Positions 15,741-24,696 of a stretch of 64,000 nt of DNA are shown here, one piece after another. Both the position numbers and the translations under genes were made by a program. This stretch comes from Palsa-504 sp050011155 (lineage in GTDB: Bacteria; Actinomycetota; Actinomycetes; Streptosporangiales; Streptosporangiaceae). The stretch is from NCBI GenBank assembly GCA_050011155.1, contig JBEKJP010000021.1, positions 1-64,000 of the forward strand. The letters run 5' to 3'. Position 1 is the stretch's first letter. Every line of letters begins with the position of its first letter. The notes beneath the pieces were generated by a model. It did no database searches and was not told where the DNA came from. It saw nothing but the letters and a program-made list of their open reading frames with translations.

Positions 15741-16639
15741 GTGTTCCTCCGCTCGAGGTGCGCTTTCAGGAGCTGCCCGGCCCGGTCAAGGGCACCGGCT
15801 GCTTCGTCGAGGATCGGGTAGAAATTCTGGAAGACGTGCGGCACCTTGGGGGTCAGGTCGAGGGTAACCGCGACGTCGTCGTCGGCGGCCTTGCGCGCGA
15901 GGCGGACGGCGTCGTCCAAGAGGACCTCGTGCGTCCCGGCCTGGATGATCAGAGGCGGCAAGCCCGACAGGTCAGCGAATACCGGGCTGATGAGGCCGAG
16001 GGCGGGGTCCTGCCCGGCCGTGTAGTCCGTGACCCGGGGCTGGAGCAGTTCGCGGCTGAGCACGGGGTCGACGTCCCGCTTGGTGTCCATCGTGGCCCCG
16101 GCCAGGGTGAGGTCGGCGTACGGTGACATGACGAAGGCCGCCGCGGGCCCGGGCAGCCCGTGATCGCGGGCGTTGACCAGGGTGGCGACGGCGAGGCCGC
16201 CGTCGGCGGAGTCTCCCGCGAAGGCGATGTCCGACGGCGCGGTGCCCGCTCGCAGGAGGGCGTCGTAGGCGGCGAGAGCATCATCGACCGCGGCCGGGTA
16301 CGGATGCTCGGGAGCGAGCCGGTAGTCGAGAGAAATGACCCTGGCCTGTGACCGTCGGCCGATCTGCGCGGCCAGGTCGGCGGATTGGAAGGCGTCCCCG
16401 AGGACGTACACGCCGCCATGGAAGTACAAGATGACGTGGCGGGGCTCGATCCCGTCAACAGTGATATCGGCAGCAGGCACGCCGCCCAGTTCGGCTGGGC
16501 TGACAGTGACGCCCGCGGGCGCTAGCCGCGCCGATGCCCGCTCCCGTAGCAGCCGCCGCTGCTCGCTGACGCTGCTGCCGGGCGGAATGGGTGACCGCCG
16601 CAGGGCTGCTTCGAGGTTCTCCCGCTGTTCGGCACTCAA
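15725..16639 (-). CDS. Alpha/beta hydrolase, hormone-sensitive-lipase type esterase
   Basis: Esterase of 304 residues. It has the oxyanion motif LYFHGGVYVLG, the nucleophile elbow FAGDSADGGLAVA (the family norm is GDSAGG, so an Asp replaces a Gly beside the serine) and a C-terminal histidine in VPHVFQNF. TTG 16639 is preceded by GGGAG. It is transcribed from OP8 and is followed by an overlapping reductase. R3 lies just upstream on the same strand. Confidence 0.87.
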   Translation of the reverse strand: MSAEQRENLEAALRRSPIPPGSSVSEQRRLLRERASARLAPAGVTVSPAELGGVPAADITVDGIEPRHVILYFHGGVYVLGDAFQSADLAAQIGRRSQARVISLDYRLAPEHPYPAAVDDALAAYDALLRAGTAPSDIAFAGDSADGGLAVATLVNARDHGLPGPAAAFVMSPYADLTLAGATMDTKRDVDPVLSRELLQPRVTDYTAGQDPALGLISPVFADLSGLPPLIIQAGTHEVLLDDAVRLARKAADDDVAVTLDLTPKVPHVFQNFYPILDEAAGALDRAGQLLKAHLERRNTCEQQ

Positions 16640-16682
16640 CGGAGAATCTCCCTTCGGTCGTAGCCGGGCACGAGCCTCTGCC

Positions 16683-16729
16683 AGGCTCGCCGCCGGCGGG
16701 GTGAACAGGCGTCACCGGATCACGGTGAT
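16683..16729 (-). promoter_or_regulatory. OP8: R3-type activator promoter of the esterase operon
   Basis: On the minus strand: ATCACC, GTGATCC, GGTGAC (16711-16729), 6 bases, TCACC (16700-16704), 11 bases, -10-like GAGCCT (16683-16688). A second short dyad, TCACG TGG CGTGA (16730-16742), abuts it. It sits between the end of R3 and the esterase. Confidence 0.8.
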
Positions 16730-16753
16730 TCACGTGGCGTGACCGCCGGGCGC

Positions 16754-19426
16754 TCAGGTGCGGCCGACGGACAGCAGCCGCAGTTCGCGGCCTCGCTCCA
16801 CCGCCGCGGTCCGGTCGGCGACGCCGAGCTTGGCGTAGATCCGGCGGACGTGGGTGTCAATGGTGTTCAGCGAGACGGACAGCTCGCCGGCGATCTCGCG
16901 GCGGGTGAGGTTCGTCGGCAGGTAGCGCAGCACGCGCAGCTCGCTTCGGCTGAGTTCCTCGACCGGCATCATGACCGGCTGGTTCAGCGCGTCCCGGCCA
17001 GCACCGCGGGTGGCGTCGAGGATGTCGGCGACCAGCGCCGCGTGCGATGTGCTGTGCCGCGGCATGGTTTCGAGGAGCTGCCATGCGCCGGTCATCGCGA
17101 AGGGCAAGATCAAGCGGTCCGGCTCGGCGAGGTTCAGCGCCTGCTCGGCTGCCTCCTGGGAGGCGCGCTCGTCACCTAGGCCGCGGCAGGCGAACGCGTC
17201 CAGCAGGTGCGCCTCGACCTGGGTGAAGTAGGAAAGAACCGGGACGTCGCCGTCGAGGACAACGCGGAGTTCGCGGCGGGCGGCGGCCGGGTTTTGCTCC
17301 GCCAGCAGGATCACCGCGGTCGCGTTGCGGATCTCGCCGGCGCTGGCCTGCCGGCCGTCGAGGGCGGCCAGGGCAGCCCGCGCCTGCCCGGCCATCCCGA
17401 GCCGGGCCTGGGTGGCGATCGTCCAGGCGTTGACGCGGGTAGTCAGCCCGTGCTCGCCGATCATGAGCGCCTGCATCTGCCGGGCGGCGGCGAACTCCTC
17501 CAGCGCCCGGTGGCCGTGGCCGCGCGCCACCCGCAGGATCGCCGAGGTAAGGCACACCAGCAGCCGGACCCCGGGCTCGCCGTCGGCCTGCGTGGCGCGC
17601 CTGGCACGGTCCAGCCAGGGTGCCGCGAGCTCGAACTGGCCCGTCCAGATCAGCACGTAGGCGAGCGCCGCCAGCGCTGGGGCGGTCACCGCCTCGGCTT
17701 CCCAGCCATGCCGCGCCGCCACCACGATGGCTTCCTCGCAGCGCTGGCGGGCCACGACCAAGGAGCGGCTCGTGGCGGCGAATCCCAGGTGGGCCAGGCA
17801 GGCCACCTCCAGGTAGGGCCGGCCGATACGGCTGGCGAGGGCGGCGCCTTCTGCGAGGTGCCGTTCACTGTCGGCCAGCCGCAGCGACCATGCCTCGGTG
17901 ACGCCCAGGTTCAGGAGCGCGACGGCTTTCAGGTCGCCGCTGAGCGTGGCGTCGACGCTCGGCTGGCCGTCGCCTGGGCCCAGCAGAGCCGCTGCTTGCT
18001 CGAAGATGCTGTCGAAGTTCCCGCGTAGCCGCGCGGACAGCAGGTCCACGGAGGCGACGGCCAGCTGCAGCCGGTGCCTGCGCTCCGGCGCCGTGCTGGC
18101 CACGTACGCCCTGACCTGGCGCAGGTGCGCGTCGGTCTGGTCGAGGCGGAGCTGGTACTGGGCGGCGATGGCCCGGACCAGGGTCAGGTCAGGGGAGTCC
18201 TCGCCGGCCTGGACCGGGAAGGAGCGCAGCAGCGCCGCCACGGTGCCCGCTTGCCCGTCAAGGGTGAGGCTGAGGGCATGGTCGGTGAGCATGCGGGCTG
18301 CCTCGTCCCAGTCACCCGCCGCCTGCAGGTGGCCGATGGCGTCGGCCGCCTGGCCGCGCTCCGCGAGCCAGCGCGCGGCGAGCCGGTGCAGTCCGGCGAT
18401 GCCCGCGGGCATCGTGCGGCGCAGCTCCAGCCGGAGCAGGCCGCCGAACATGCGGTGGTAGCGGAACCAGGTACGGTCGGGGTCGAGGGACACGACGAAC
18501 GCGTTGGCGTCCTCTAGCTCCAGCAGGATCCGCTCCGAGCCCGTGGCTCCGGTCAGCAGGTCGGCCAGCTCGCCGTTGACCCGGTCCAGCACCGAGGTGC
18601 GCAGCAGCAGGCTCTGGACCTCCGGCGGCTGCCGCTCCAGCATCTCGGCCATCAGGTACTCGGCGACCGTCCGGTCGCTGCCGGAGAACTCGGCCACGAA
18701 CCGTTCGGGGTCGGGGTGCCCGGCGAGCGACAGCACGGCGAGGCGCAGCCCGGCCGCCCAGCCTTCCGTCCGCTGATGCAGCATCGCGGCCACGTGCTCG
18801 GGCAGCGCGATTCCGGCGGCGGCGAGGAGCTGGCGGGTCTCGGGCGCGGTGAAGCGTAGTTGCGTCGCGCGGATCTCGGCCAGGTCACCGGCCAGCCGCA
18901 GCTTGTGCAGGTGCAGCGGCAGGTCGCGGCGGGTGGCCACGACCGCCCGGACTCCCGGGGGCAGGCGCGTCAGTAGCGCTGTGAGCTGCCCGGCGGCCTC
19001 GGGTGAGCTGAGCTCGTGCAGGTCATCGATGACCAGGACGAAGCGATCACCGGACTCCTCGAGCTTGGACAGCACCTTGTCCACCATGTCGCTGCCGTCC
19101 GAGCCGGGTGCCGCCGGCGGCAGCCGCGTATCGCCCGCGCCGGTGCCTGCCGCGGCCCGGACCGCACCCAGCATGGTGAGCCAGAAGAGCTGCATATCGC
19201 GCTGGCCCGGCCGTACGGTCGTGAAGGCGATGCGGCCATCCTGACCCGGATGGCCCGCCCACGCGCGCAACAGCGACGTCTTCCCGGTGCCGGCAGGCGC
19301 CGAGATAATCGTCACCCGCTTCTCGGCTGCGCGGTTCAAGGCAGCCATCAGGTCGCGACGGTGAATCAGCCCGGGTTCCCGCTGTCCGGCAAGGCGATCC
19401 GGTCCGGGATCCTGTGCCCTGCCCAC
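16754..19426 (-). CDS. R3: MalT-like LuxR-family ATPase regulator
   Basis: Activator of about 890 residues. It has Walker A APAGTGKTSLL, Walker B RFVLVIDDLHEL, RTEGWAAGLRLAV, TWFRYHRMFGGLLR, a helical middle, and a C-terminal helix-turn-helix with recognition helix VSLNTIDTHVRRIY. I chose GTG 19426 because the alternative ATG 19486 would overlap the remnant of a PLP enzyme that ends at 19434, and 890 residues matches R1 and R2. No operator of its type lies directly upstream. OP8 follows its stop, and OP1 and OP7 carry the identical GTGATCC spacer, giving a candidate regulon of MBL1, SP3-MBL2, the NTF2-like protein and the esterase-reductase pair. Confidence 0.88.
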   Translation of the reverse strand: MGRAQDPGPDRLAGQREPGLIHRRDLMAALNRAAEKRVTIISAPAGTGKTSLLRAWAGHPGQDGRIAFTTVRPGQRDMQLFWLTMLGAVRAAAGTGAGDTRLPPAAPGSDGSDMVDKVLSKLEESGDRFVLVIDDLHELSSPEAAGQLTALLTRLPPGVRAVVATRRDLPLHLHKLRLAGDLAEIRATQLRFTAPETRQLLAAAGIALPEHVAAMLHQRTEGWAAGLRLAVLSLAGHPDPERFVAEFSGSDRTVAEYLMAEMLERQPPEVQSLLLRTSVLDRVNGELADLLTGATGSERILLELEDANAFVVSLDPDRTWFRYHRMFGGLLRLELRRTMPAGIAGLHRLAARWLAERGQAADAIGHLQAAGDWDEAARMLTDHALSLTLDGQAGTVAALLRSFPVQAGEDSPDLTLVRAIAAQYQLRLDQTDAHLRQVRAYVASTAPERRHRLQLAVASVDLLSARLRGNFDSIFEQAAALLGPGDGQPSVDATLSGDLKAVALLNLGVTEAWSLRLADSERHLAEGAALASRIGRPYLEVACLAHLGFAATSRSLVVARQRCEEAIVVAARHGWEAEAVTAPALAALAYVLIWTGQFELAAPWLDRARRATQADGEPGVRLLVCLTSAILRVARGHGHRALEEFAAARQMQALMIGEHGLTTRVNAWTIATQARLGMAGQARAALAALDGRQASAGEIRNATAVILLAEQNPAAARRELRVVLDGDVPVLSYFTQVEAHLLDAFACRGLGDERASQEAAEQALNLAEPDRLILPFAMTGAWQLLETMPRHSTSHAALVADILDATRGAGRDALNQPVMMPVEELSRSELRVLRYLPTNLTRREIAGELSVSLNTIDTHVRRIYAKLGVADRTAAVERGRELRLLSVGRT

Positions 19427-19433
19427 CTCAGCA

Positions 19434-19568
19434 TCATGGCACGCGAGCCGGTGTCCTGGATATTCCGCCAGCTCCGGCCAGTGCATCGGTGACGTGGCGC
19501 ACGTCGGCGATGAAACGGGACACGTCCTCGGCTGTGGTCGCGAAGCTGGTCATCCAGCGGACCGTGTT
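19434..19568 (-). pseudogene. C-terminal remnant of a PLP beta-eliminating lyase
   Basis: The frame encodes NTVRWMTSFATTAEDVSRFI followed by ADVRHV and a stop at 19434. The pattern VRxMTSFxTTxEDV is the C-terminus of threonine-aldolase-like PLP enzymes in actinobacteria. Nothing upstream continues the family. Identification rests on about 25 residues. Confidence 0.45.
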
Positions 19569-19705
19569 GGCGCGAGAGTTCCCAGATACAGAAGAACGAC
19601 ACGAACCGGCCGAACCCCGGCCCTGATCGCCGAGCTGCGCCACCACCTGATCCAGTCCTGGCCTCATCAGCGATAAGGCAGGAGGATTTCGAGGATGCCG
19701 GTTAG

Positions 19706-20416
19706 CTGCGCGCCTCAGAGGCCGCTCCCGCACCACCGGCACCAGCCCCCGTCCGGTCCGAACCGGGCGGGGAAATACTCGTCGAGGGCATCGGTGTCAG
19801 CTTCGACGGCACCGTCCGGCCGGAGGAAGCGAAGGGGATCCGGCTGGCGGCCGGCCTGCGCAGCGACCCGTTCTTCGCCGACGTCGAAGGGGCGCTGCAC
19901 GGGTTCGCCTGGACCGGGCACGACGACTTCGCCGGCAACAACGTCGACTCGATCGTGCTCGAGGTAGCCGACGACATGCTCGGCGGCCCGGTGATCGGCG
20001 TGTGGGCCTCGATCAGCCGGCACCGCGACGGCGTGCTCGAGCAGCTGGACCGTGGCGGGAACCCGACCATCAACCCGTTCATCAACCCGGACGGGGAGAA
20101 GAACCTGTTCAACTCGCGCCAGCCCGCCGACGACGTGGCCAACTACCTGGAAGCGTGGTCGGCGATCCTGCAGAACGCCGGCGGCTACCCGCCCGAGCAG
20201 GCCAAGGCGGCCGCCCTGGAGGTGCTGCCCGACATCCTGCGCTACGACCGCACCAAGCCCGCCACCTACCCCAACGGCCGCATCCTCACCGACGACGTGT
20301 ACAGCCAGCGCTTCGCCTGGCTGACCAACGGCAAGGTCCCGCCGTCCGGCCTCAAGCCGCACGAAGACCTGCTGGCCCGCTTTCCCTACCTCGGGCCGCC
20401 CACCGCGAGCCGCTGA
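19706..20416 (+). pseudogene. DUF4331-family protein, N-terminal half missing
   Basis: The open frame has no start codon: an in-frame stop lies at 19703 and no ATG occurs until 19955. The 236 residues match the C-terminal half of DUF4331 proteins: DVEGALHGFAWTGHDDFAGN, then VIGVWASISRHRDG, GNPTINPFINPDGEKNLFN and a final HEDLLARFPYLGPP. The function of the intact family is unknown; members are often secreted or membrane-linked. I read it as a 5'-truncated remnant rather than a gene with an unusual start. Confidence 0.65.
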
Positions 20417-20460
20417 CGCGGATTGGCGGCCACTCGCCGACCGCATGCGGGCCGTAGCAC

Positions 20461-20509
20461 CATGGCCCGTTCGGGATGATCGATGTTCTTTTTCGCCGAA
20501 CGGGTCATG
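20461..20509 (+). promoter_or_regulatory. Long inverted repeat before the SDR gene
   Basis: CATGGCCCGTTCGG (20461-20474) pairs with CCGAACGGGTCATG (20496-20509) at 13 of 14 positions around a 21-base loop containing TTCTTTTT. It ends 32 bases before ATG 20542. It could be an operator, a leader hairpin or the terminator of the DUF4331 remnant. Confidence 0.5.
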
Positions 20510-20541
20510 GTTTCACCCCGACTACCCAGGAAGAGCCAGCC

Positions 20542-21228
20542 ATGGACCGGCGGGTCGCCATCATCACCGGGGGCGCTCAGGACATCCGCGCCGGCCTGGT
20601 GGCCGCGTACGTCGGGCGCGGCTGGGCGGTGGTCACCAACGCGCGCAGGATCGGGCCGTCGGTGGACCCGGACGTGCTCACGGTCGACGGCGACATCGCG
20701 AAGCCTGCCACCGCCGACCGGATCGTCGAGGGCGCGCTGGAGCGCTTCGGCCGCATCGACACCCTGGTCAACAACGCCGGGGTGTGCGTGTCCAAGCCGT
20801 TCACCGCCTACACCGCGGCCGACTACGCCCTGCTCACCGGGGTCAACCTGGGCGGCTTCTTCTGGCTGACCCAGCGGGTCATCGCCGAGATGGCGCGGCG
20901 GTACGGCGGCCACGTGGTCAGCATCTCGGCCCCCCTGGCCGAGGTCCCGAACTCGCCTGCGCCCTCGGTCCTGGCCGCGCTGACCAAGGGCGGGCTGGCC
21001 GCGGCCACCAGGTCGCTGGCGGTCGAGTACGCCGCGCGCGGCATCCGGGTCAACGCCGTCGCGCCCGGCATCATCCAGACCCCGATGCAGCTTCCCCCGC
21101 TCGGGCGGGCCGGCCAGGTCAGCGACGTCGTCGACGGCATCTTGTTCCTGGAGTCCTCGCCCTACATCACCGGGGAGATCCTGCACATCGACGGCGGCCA
21201 GACCGCCGGCTCGTTGCGGCCCAGCTGA
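20542..21228 (+). CDS. Atypical SDR-family protein
   Basis: Rossmann-fold protein of 228 residues with NNAGVCVSKPF, VNLGGFFWLTQRV and the C-terminal TGEILHIDGG of classical SDRs. Two key features are off. The glycine-rich loop reads TGGAQDIRAG instead of TGxxxGIG. At the active site, VSISAPLAEVP is followed by VLAALTKGG, so the YxxxK tyrosine is an alanine. It is either a non-catalytic member or a known variant subgroup. ATG 20542 follows CCAGGAAGAG; the frame is open further upstream but the family fold begins here. Confidence 0.8.
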   Translation: MDRRVAIITGGAQDIRAGLVAAYVGRGWAVVTNARRIGPSVDPDVLTVDGDIAKPATADRIVEGALERFGRIDTLVNNAGVCVSKPFTAYTAADYALLTGVNLGGFFWLTQRVIAEMARRYGGHVVSISAPLAEVPNSPAPSVLAALTKGGLAAATRSLAVEYAARGIRVNAVAPGIIQTPMQLPPLGRAGQVSDVVDGILFLESSPYITGEILHIDGGQTAGSLRPS

Positions 21229-21242
21229 GGCGGCGAGTAGCG

Positions 21243-24047
21243 TTGAGGCGAAGCGGCTCCGATGTTCTCACTCGAGATGATCGGCGTGACCTGCATCCTG
21301 CTCCCCGGCTGTTCGGCCGGACCGGCGAGCGGGAGATCCTGGGGCGGCTGATCGCGAACGTTCGCCGGGGCCGAAGTGCCGTCCTGGTCGTGCGGGGAGA
21401 GCCGGGGATCGGCAAGACGGAACTGCTGCGGCGGCTGATCGCCGAGGCACCTGGGTTCGGCGTGACCCGCGTGGCCGGCGTCGAGTCGGAGATGGAGCTC
21501 CCCTACGCGGGGCTGCACCAGCTGTGCGCGCCGATGCTCGGCCGGCTCGGGTGGCTGGCCGAGCCGCAGCGTCGCGGGCTCAGCGTCGCGTTCGGGCTCG
21601 CCTCCGGCGACCGCCCGGACCCGTTCCTGGTCGCCCTCGCGACGCTCAGCCTCATGGCCGAGGCCGCCCAGGAGCGGCCGATGCTGTGCGTCGTGGACGA
21701 CGCGCAGTGGCTCGACCAGGCCTCGGCCCAGGTCCTCGGATTCGTCGCCCGCCGCCTGCTGGCGGAGCCGGTAGTGCTGGTGTTCGCGGTCCGGACGCCG
21801 GTGCCGGGCGCTCCCGCGCCTGAGCACCTGGCCGGCCTGCCCGAACTGCGGCTGGCCGGACTGGACGAGGAGTCGGCCCGGGCGCTGCTGGCGACGGTCA
21901 TCCCGGGTCCGCTCGACGAGAGCGTCCGCGCCCGGATCCTGGCCGAGACCCGCGGCCACCCGCTGGCCCTGCTCGAGCTCTACCGCGGCCGCGGCCCGGC
22001 CGACCTGGCCGGCGGGTTCGCCCTGCCGGACGCGGGTGACCTGCCCGGGCGCATCGAGGATCAGTACGCGGCCCACCTGGGTGAGCTGCCCGCCGAGGTC
22101 CAGCGGCTGGTCCTGCTGGCGGCGGCCGATCCGGTCGGCGACCCGGCCCTGATCCTCCGGGCGTCGCAGGTACTCGGCCTGGACCCCCGGGCCGTCAGCC
22201 TGGCCGTCGAGGCCGGCCTGCTCGAGTTCGGTGCGAACGTGCGCTTCCGGCATCCCCTGGTGCGTTCGGCCGCCTACCGGACCGCCACCGCCGATGACCG
22301 GCGCGCCGTACACCAGGCGCTGGCCGCCGTGACCGATCCGCTGGCTGACCCCGACCGCCGGGCGTGGCACCGCGCCCACGCGACGGCCGGCCCCGACGAG
22401 GCGGTGGCGCAGGAGCTCATCAGCTCGGCCAGCCGGGCCATGCGCCGCGGCGGGGTAGCCGCCGCGGCGGCCTTCTGGGCGCGAGCCGTGGCGCTCACTC
22501 CGGACCCGGGCCAGCGCGCCTCACGGGCGCTGACGGCGGCCGAGGCGAAGTACGCCGCCGGAGACTTCGAGGCCGCGCAGGCCCTGCTGGTCACGGCTGA
22601 GGTCGGGCCGCCGGGCGAGTTGGACGAGGCGCGCGCGCAGCGGATGCGGGCGCAGGTCGCGTTCGCGCTGCGGCGGGGCGGTGACGCGCCGCCGCTGATG
22701 CTGCGGGCCGCGCAGCGGCTGCAGCACCTGGACCCGGAACTGGCCCGGCCGACTTATCTCGAGGCCCTGCTGGCCACGATCTACGCCGGCCGGCTGGCCC
22801 ACGGACAGGACGCGAGGCAGGTCGCGCGGGCCGCGAGATCCGCGACGCAACCGCCTTCCGGGTCGCAGCCGCCTTCCGCGCAGCTGCTCATCCACGGCCT
22901 CGCCGTGCGCTTGGCCGATGGGTACGTTGCCGCGGCCCCCACGCTGAAGGAGGCACTGTGCCGCTACCGGGCGCAGCCGCCCGAGCTGGGCTGGCTGTCC
23001 GTCTCGTGCAACATCGTCGCCATGGACCTGTGGGACGACGAGGCGTGGTTCGAGCTCGCGGCCGGCCAGCTCCGGCTGGCCCGCGCGAACGGCACCCTCA
23101 GCTGGCTGCCGTTCACGCTGGACTATCTGGCCGAGTTCCACGTCCAGGCCGGCGAGCTGCCGAAGGCGGAGGCCTTGCTGATGGAGCGTGAGCGCGTCGA
23201 CCTGGGGACCAGAGAGGCCACCTTGCCCTATCTCCCGCTGCTGCTCGCCGCGTGGCGCGGGGACGCGCCGGGCACGGCCGGCCTGGCGCGCGAGATGACC
23301 CGCGCCGCCTCGGACCGGGGCGAGGGCGGCGCGCTGACCTACACCGACTACGCGCAGGCGGTGCTGTACAACGGCCACGGCAACTACCGGGCCGCCGCCG
23401 AGGCGGCGCACCGGGCCAGCGCCGTCGGCGAGATCGTCGTCTCGCCGTGGGCCCTGTATGAGCTGGTGGAAGCCGCGGTACGCAGCGATCAGCCGGAGCA
23501 GGCCTGGACCGCGGCTGATCAGCTGTCGCAGCTAGCCGCGGCGAGCGCCACCAACTGGGCGCGCGGGGCGGCGGCCCGGTCCCGGGCGCTGGCGTCCGGG
23601 GGAGACGCCGCCGAAGCGGAGTACCGCGCGGCGATCGAACTGCTTGGCCGAACCCGGATGGCCACCCACCTGGCCCGCGCCCGCCTGGTCTACGGCGAAT
23701 GGCTGCGCCGGGAGAAGCGCCGGGCCGAGGCCCGCGACCAGCTGCGGTCCGCGTTCGACGCGTTCACGTCCATAGGCGCCGAGGCCTTCGCCGAACGCGC
23801 CCGGCGCGAGCTCCAGGCCACCGGCGAGACGGTCCGCAAGCGCAGCGACGACACCCGCACCGACCTGACCCCGCAAGAGGAGGAGATCGCCCAGCTGGCC
23901 CGCGAGGGACGAACCAACTCCGAGATCGCCGCCCAGCTCTTCATCGGCCGCCGCACCGTGGAGTGGCACCTAGGCAAGGTGTTCGCCAAACTAAACATCA
24001 GCTCCCGCCAAGAACTAGACCAGGCGCTGCGAAGGCGGGCGGCATGA
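21243..24047 (+). CDS. LAL-type LuxR regulator (AAA ATPase), intact
   Basis: Large ATP-binding LuxR regulator, about 934 residues, of a different subclass from R1-R5. Walker A is RGEPGIGKTELL near residue 50 and Walker B is LCVVDDAQWLD. The second part is TPR-like. The C-terminal helix-turn-helix is LTPQEEEIAQLAREGRTNSE with recognition region FIGRRTVEWHLGKVF. The start is uncertain. TTG 21243 is the best placed; the frame also runs back through the SDR gene, which cannot be coding in two frames. A hairpin overlaps its stop. Target unknown. Confidence 0.82.
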   Translation: MRRSGSDVLTRDDRRDLHPAPRLFGRTGEREILGRLIANVRRGRSAVLVVRGEPGIGKTELLRRLIAEAPGFGVTRVAGVESEMELPYAGLHQLCAPMLGRLGWLAEPQRRGLSVAFGLASGDRPDPFLVALATLSLMAEAAQERPMLCVVDDAQWLDQASAQVLGFVARRLLAEPVVLVFAVRTPVPGAPAPEHLAGLPELRLAGLDEESARALLATVIPGPLDESVRARILAETRGHPLALLELYRGRGPADLAGGFALPDAGDLPGRIEDQYAAHLGELPAEVQRLVLLAAADPVGDPALILRASQVLGLDPRAVSLAVEAGLLEFGANVRFRHPLVRSAAYRTATADDRRAVHQALAAVTDPLADPDRRAWHRAHATAGPDEAVAQELISSASRAMRRGGVAAAAAFWARAVALTPDPGQRASRALTAAEAKYAAGDFEAAQALLVTAEVGPPGELDEARAQRMRAQVAFALRRGGDAPPLMLRAAQRLQHLDPELARPTYLEALLATIYAGRLAHGQDARQVARAARSATQPPSGSQPPSAQLLIHGLAVRLADGYVAAAPTLKEALCRYRAQPPELGWLSVSCNIVAMDLWDDEAWFELAAGQLRLARANGTLSWLPFTLDYLAEFHVQAGELPKAEALLMERERVDLGTREATLPYLPLLLAAWRGDAPGTAGLAREMTRAASDRGEGGALTYTDYAQAVLYNGHGNYRAAAEAAHRASAVGEIVVSPWALYELVEAAVRSDQPEQAWTAADQLSQLAAASATNWARGAAARSRALASGGDAAEAEYRAAIELLGRTRMATHLARARLVYGEWLRREKRRAEARDQLRSAFDAFTSIGAEAFAERARRELQATGETVRKRSDDTRTDLTPQEEEIAQLAREGRTNSEIAAQLFIGRRTVEWHLGKVFAKLNISSRQELDQALRRRAA

Positions 24048-24093
24048 AACCGGGCTTCCACCGCGTTCTGACGCGCTGAGCTCCGGGTTTCAT
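24044..24093 (+). terminator. Hairpin after the LAL gene
   Basis: ATGAAACCGG and CCGGGTTTCAT form a stem with one bulged base; the loop contains a small GCG/CGC stem. It overlaps the TGA at 24045-24047. No T-run. Confidence 0.45.
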
Positions 24094-24118
24094 CGCATCC
24101 CGCCCGGGCTGTGCGAAT

Positions 24119-24138
24119 CGATAGCTTCAGGCTATCGG
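24119..24138 (+). promoter_or_regulatory. LysR box A (T-N11-A dyad)
   Basis: CGATAGC TTCAG GCTATCG is a perfect 7-base inverted repeat. Its 18 bases 24121-24138 are identical to those at 25602-25619 before the LysR gene. It lies 88 bases before the ester-cyclase-like gene. Confidence 0.75.
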
Positions 24139-24225
24139 TTATCGCGCTGACAGGTCTTGGACGGCGGCGAGGCAGCGGGGCTAGACCTTGGAGCACCAGG
24201 AATCTCCGGTGCCAAGGAGGCATGC

Positions 24226-24666
24226 ATGACCGAAAACCCAGCGATCGCGTCGAACATCGAAATCGCCCGCGACTACACGCGCAGGGTATTCAACGCGCAT
24301 AACCCCGACCTGGCGTCAGAGTTCGTCACGCCTGATGTCCGCTGGCATGGCGGGACGCTCGGCACCGTTGAAGGAGTCGCGAACCTCGTCGCCCTGCTAC
24401 GGGGATTCATCGGCGCGCTGCCTGACCTCCACCCCGAGGAGCAGGATGTTGTCGCCGATGGTGACACTGTGGCCCTGCGTTTCGTGGTCGAGGCGACGCA
24501 CAAGGGAGAGTTGCTCGGTATCGCGCCGACGGGCCGCAAGGTGCGCTGGGATGCGGTCGACATCTACCGGCTCAGAGACGGAAAGATCACCGAGGAGTGG
24601 GCGGCCGACGACCTGACGGCAATCCTCCACAGCGTGGGCGCGTACACGCCACCGTGGCTTGCCTAG
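24226..24666 (+). CDS. SnoaL-like ester cyclase family protein
   Basis: NTF2-fold protein of 146 residues: FNAHNPDLASEFVTPDVRWHGG, a middle LPDLHPEEQDVVADGD, then IYRLRDGKITEEWAADD. This matches the SnoaL-like polyketide cyclase/ester cyclase family found in catabolic and stress clusters, usually without a proven reaction. ATG 24226 has AAGGAGG upstream. LysR box A stands in the promoter region, so control by the convergent LysR gene is likely. It converges with that gene 13 bases downstream. Confidence 0.82.
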   Translation: MTENPAIASNIEIARDYTRRVFNAHNPDLASEFVTPDVRWHGGTLGTVEGVANLVALLRGFIGALPDLHPEEQDVVADGDTVALRFVVEATHKGELLGIAPTGRKVRWDAVDIYRLRDGKITEEWAADDLTAILHSVGAYTPPWLA

Positions 24667-24677
24667 CGCCGAGGGCC

Positions 24678-24696
24678 GGCTACCGAGCGGGTAGCC
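24678..24696. terminator. Small hairpin between convergent genes
   Basis: GGCTACC and GGTAGCC with a 5-base loop, overlapping the last codons of the LysR gene. A candidate bidirectional terminator. Confidence 0.4.

Noticed and set aside
767..16729. OP elements as classical MalT boxes
   Set aside because: The MalT box core is GGATGA-like and arranged differently; here the repeated half-site is GGTGAT with fixed 6- and 11-base distances.
19366..19602. A separate 78-residue gene upstream of R3
   Set aside because: Its frame does not carry the PLP-enzyme signature, which lies in the neighbouring frame; it is best explained as part of the remnant.
20445..21242. N-terminal extension of the LAL regulator through the SDR gene
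   Set aside because: The upstream part overlaps a well-formed SDR frame and has shadow composition; LAL homology starts at about 21290.
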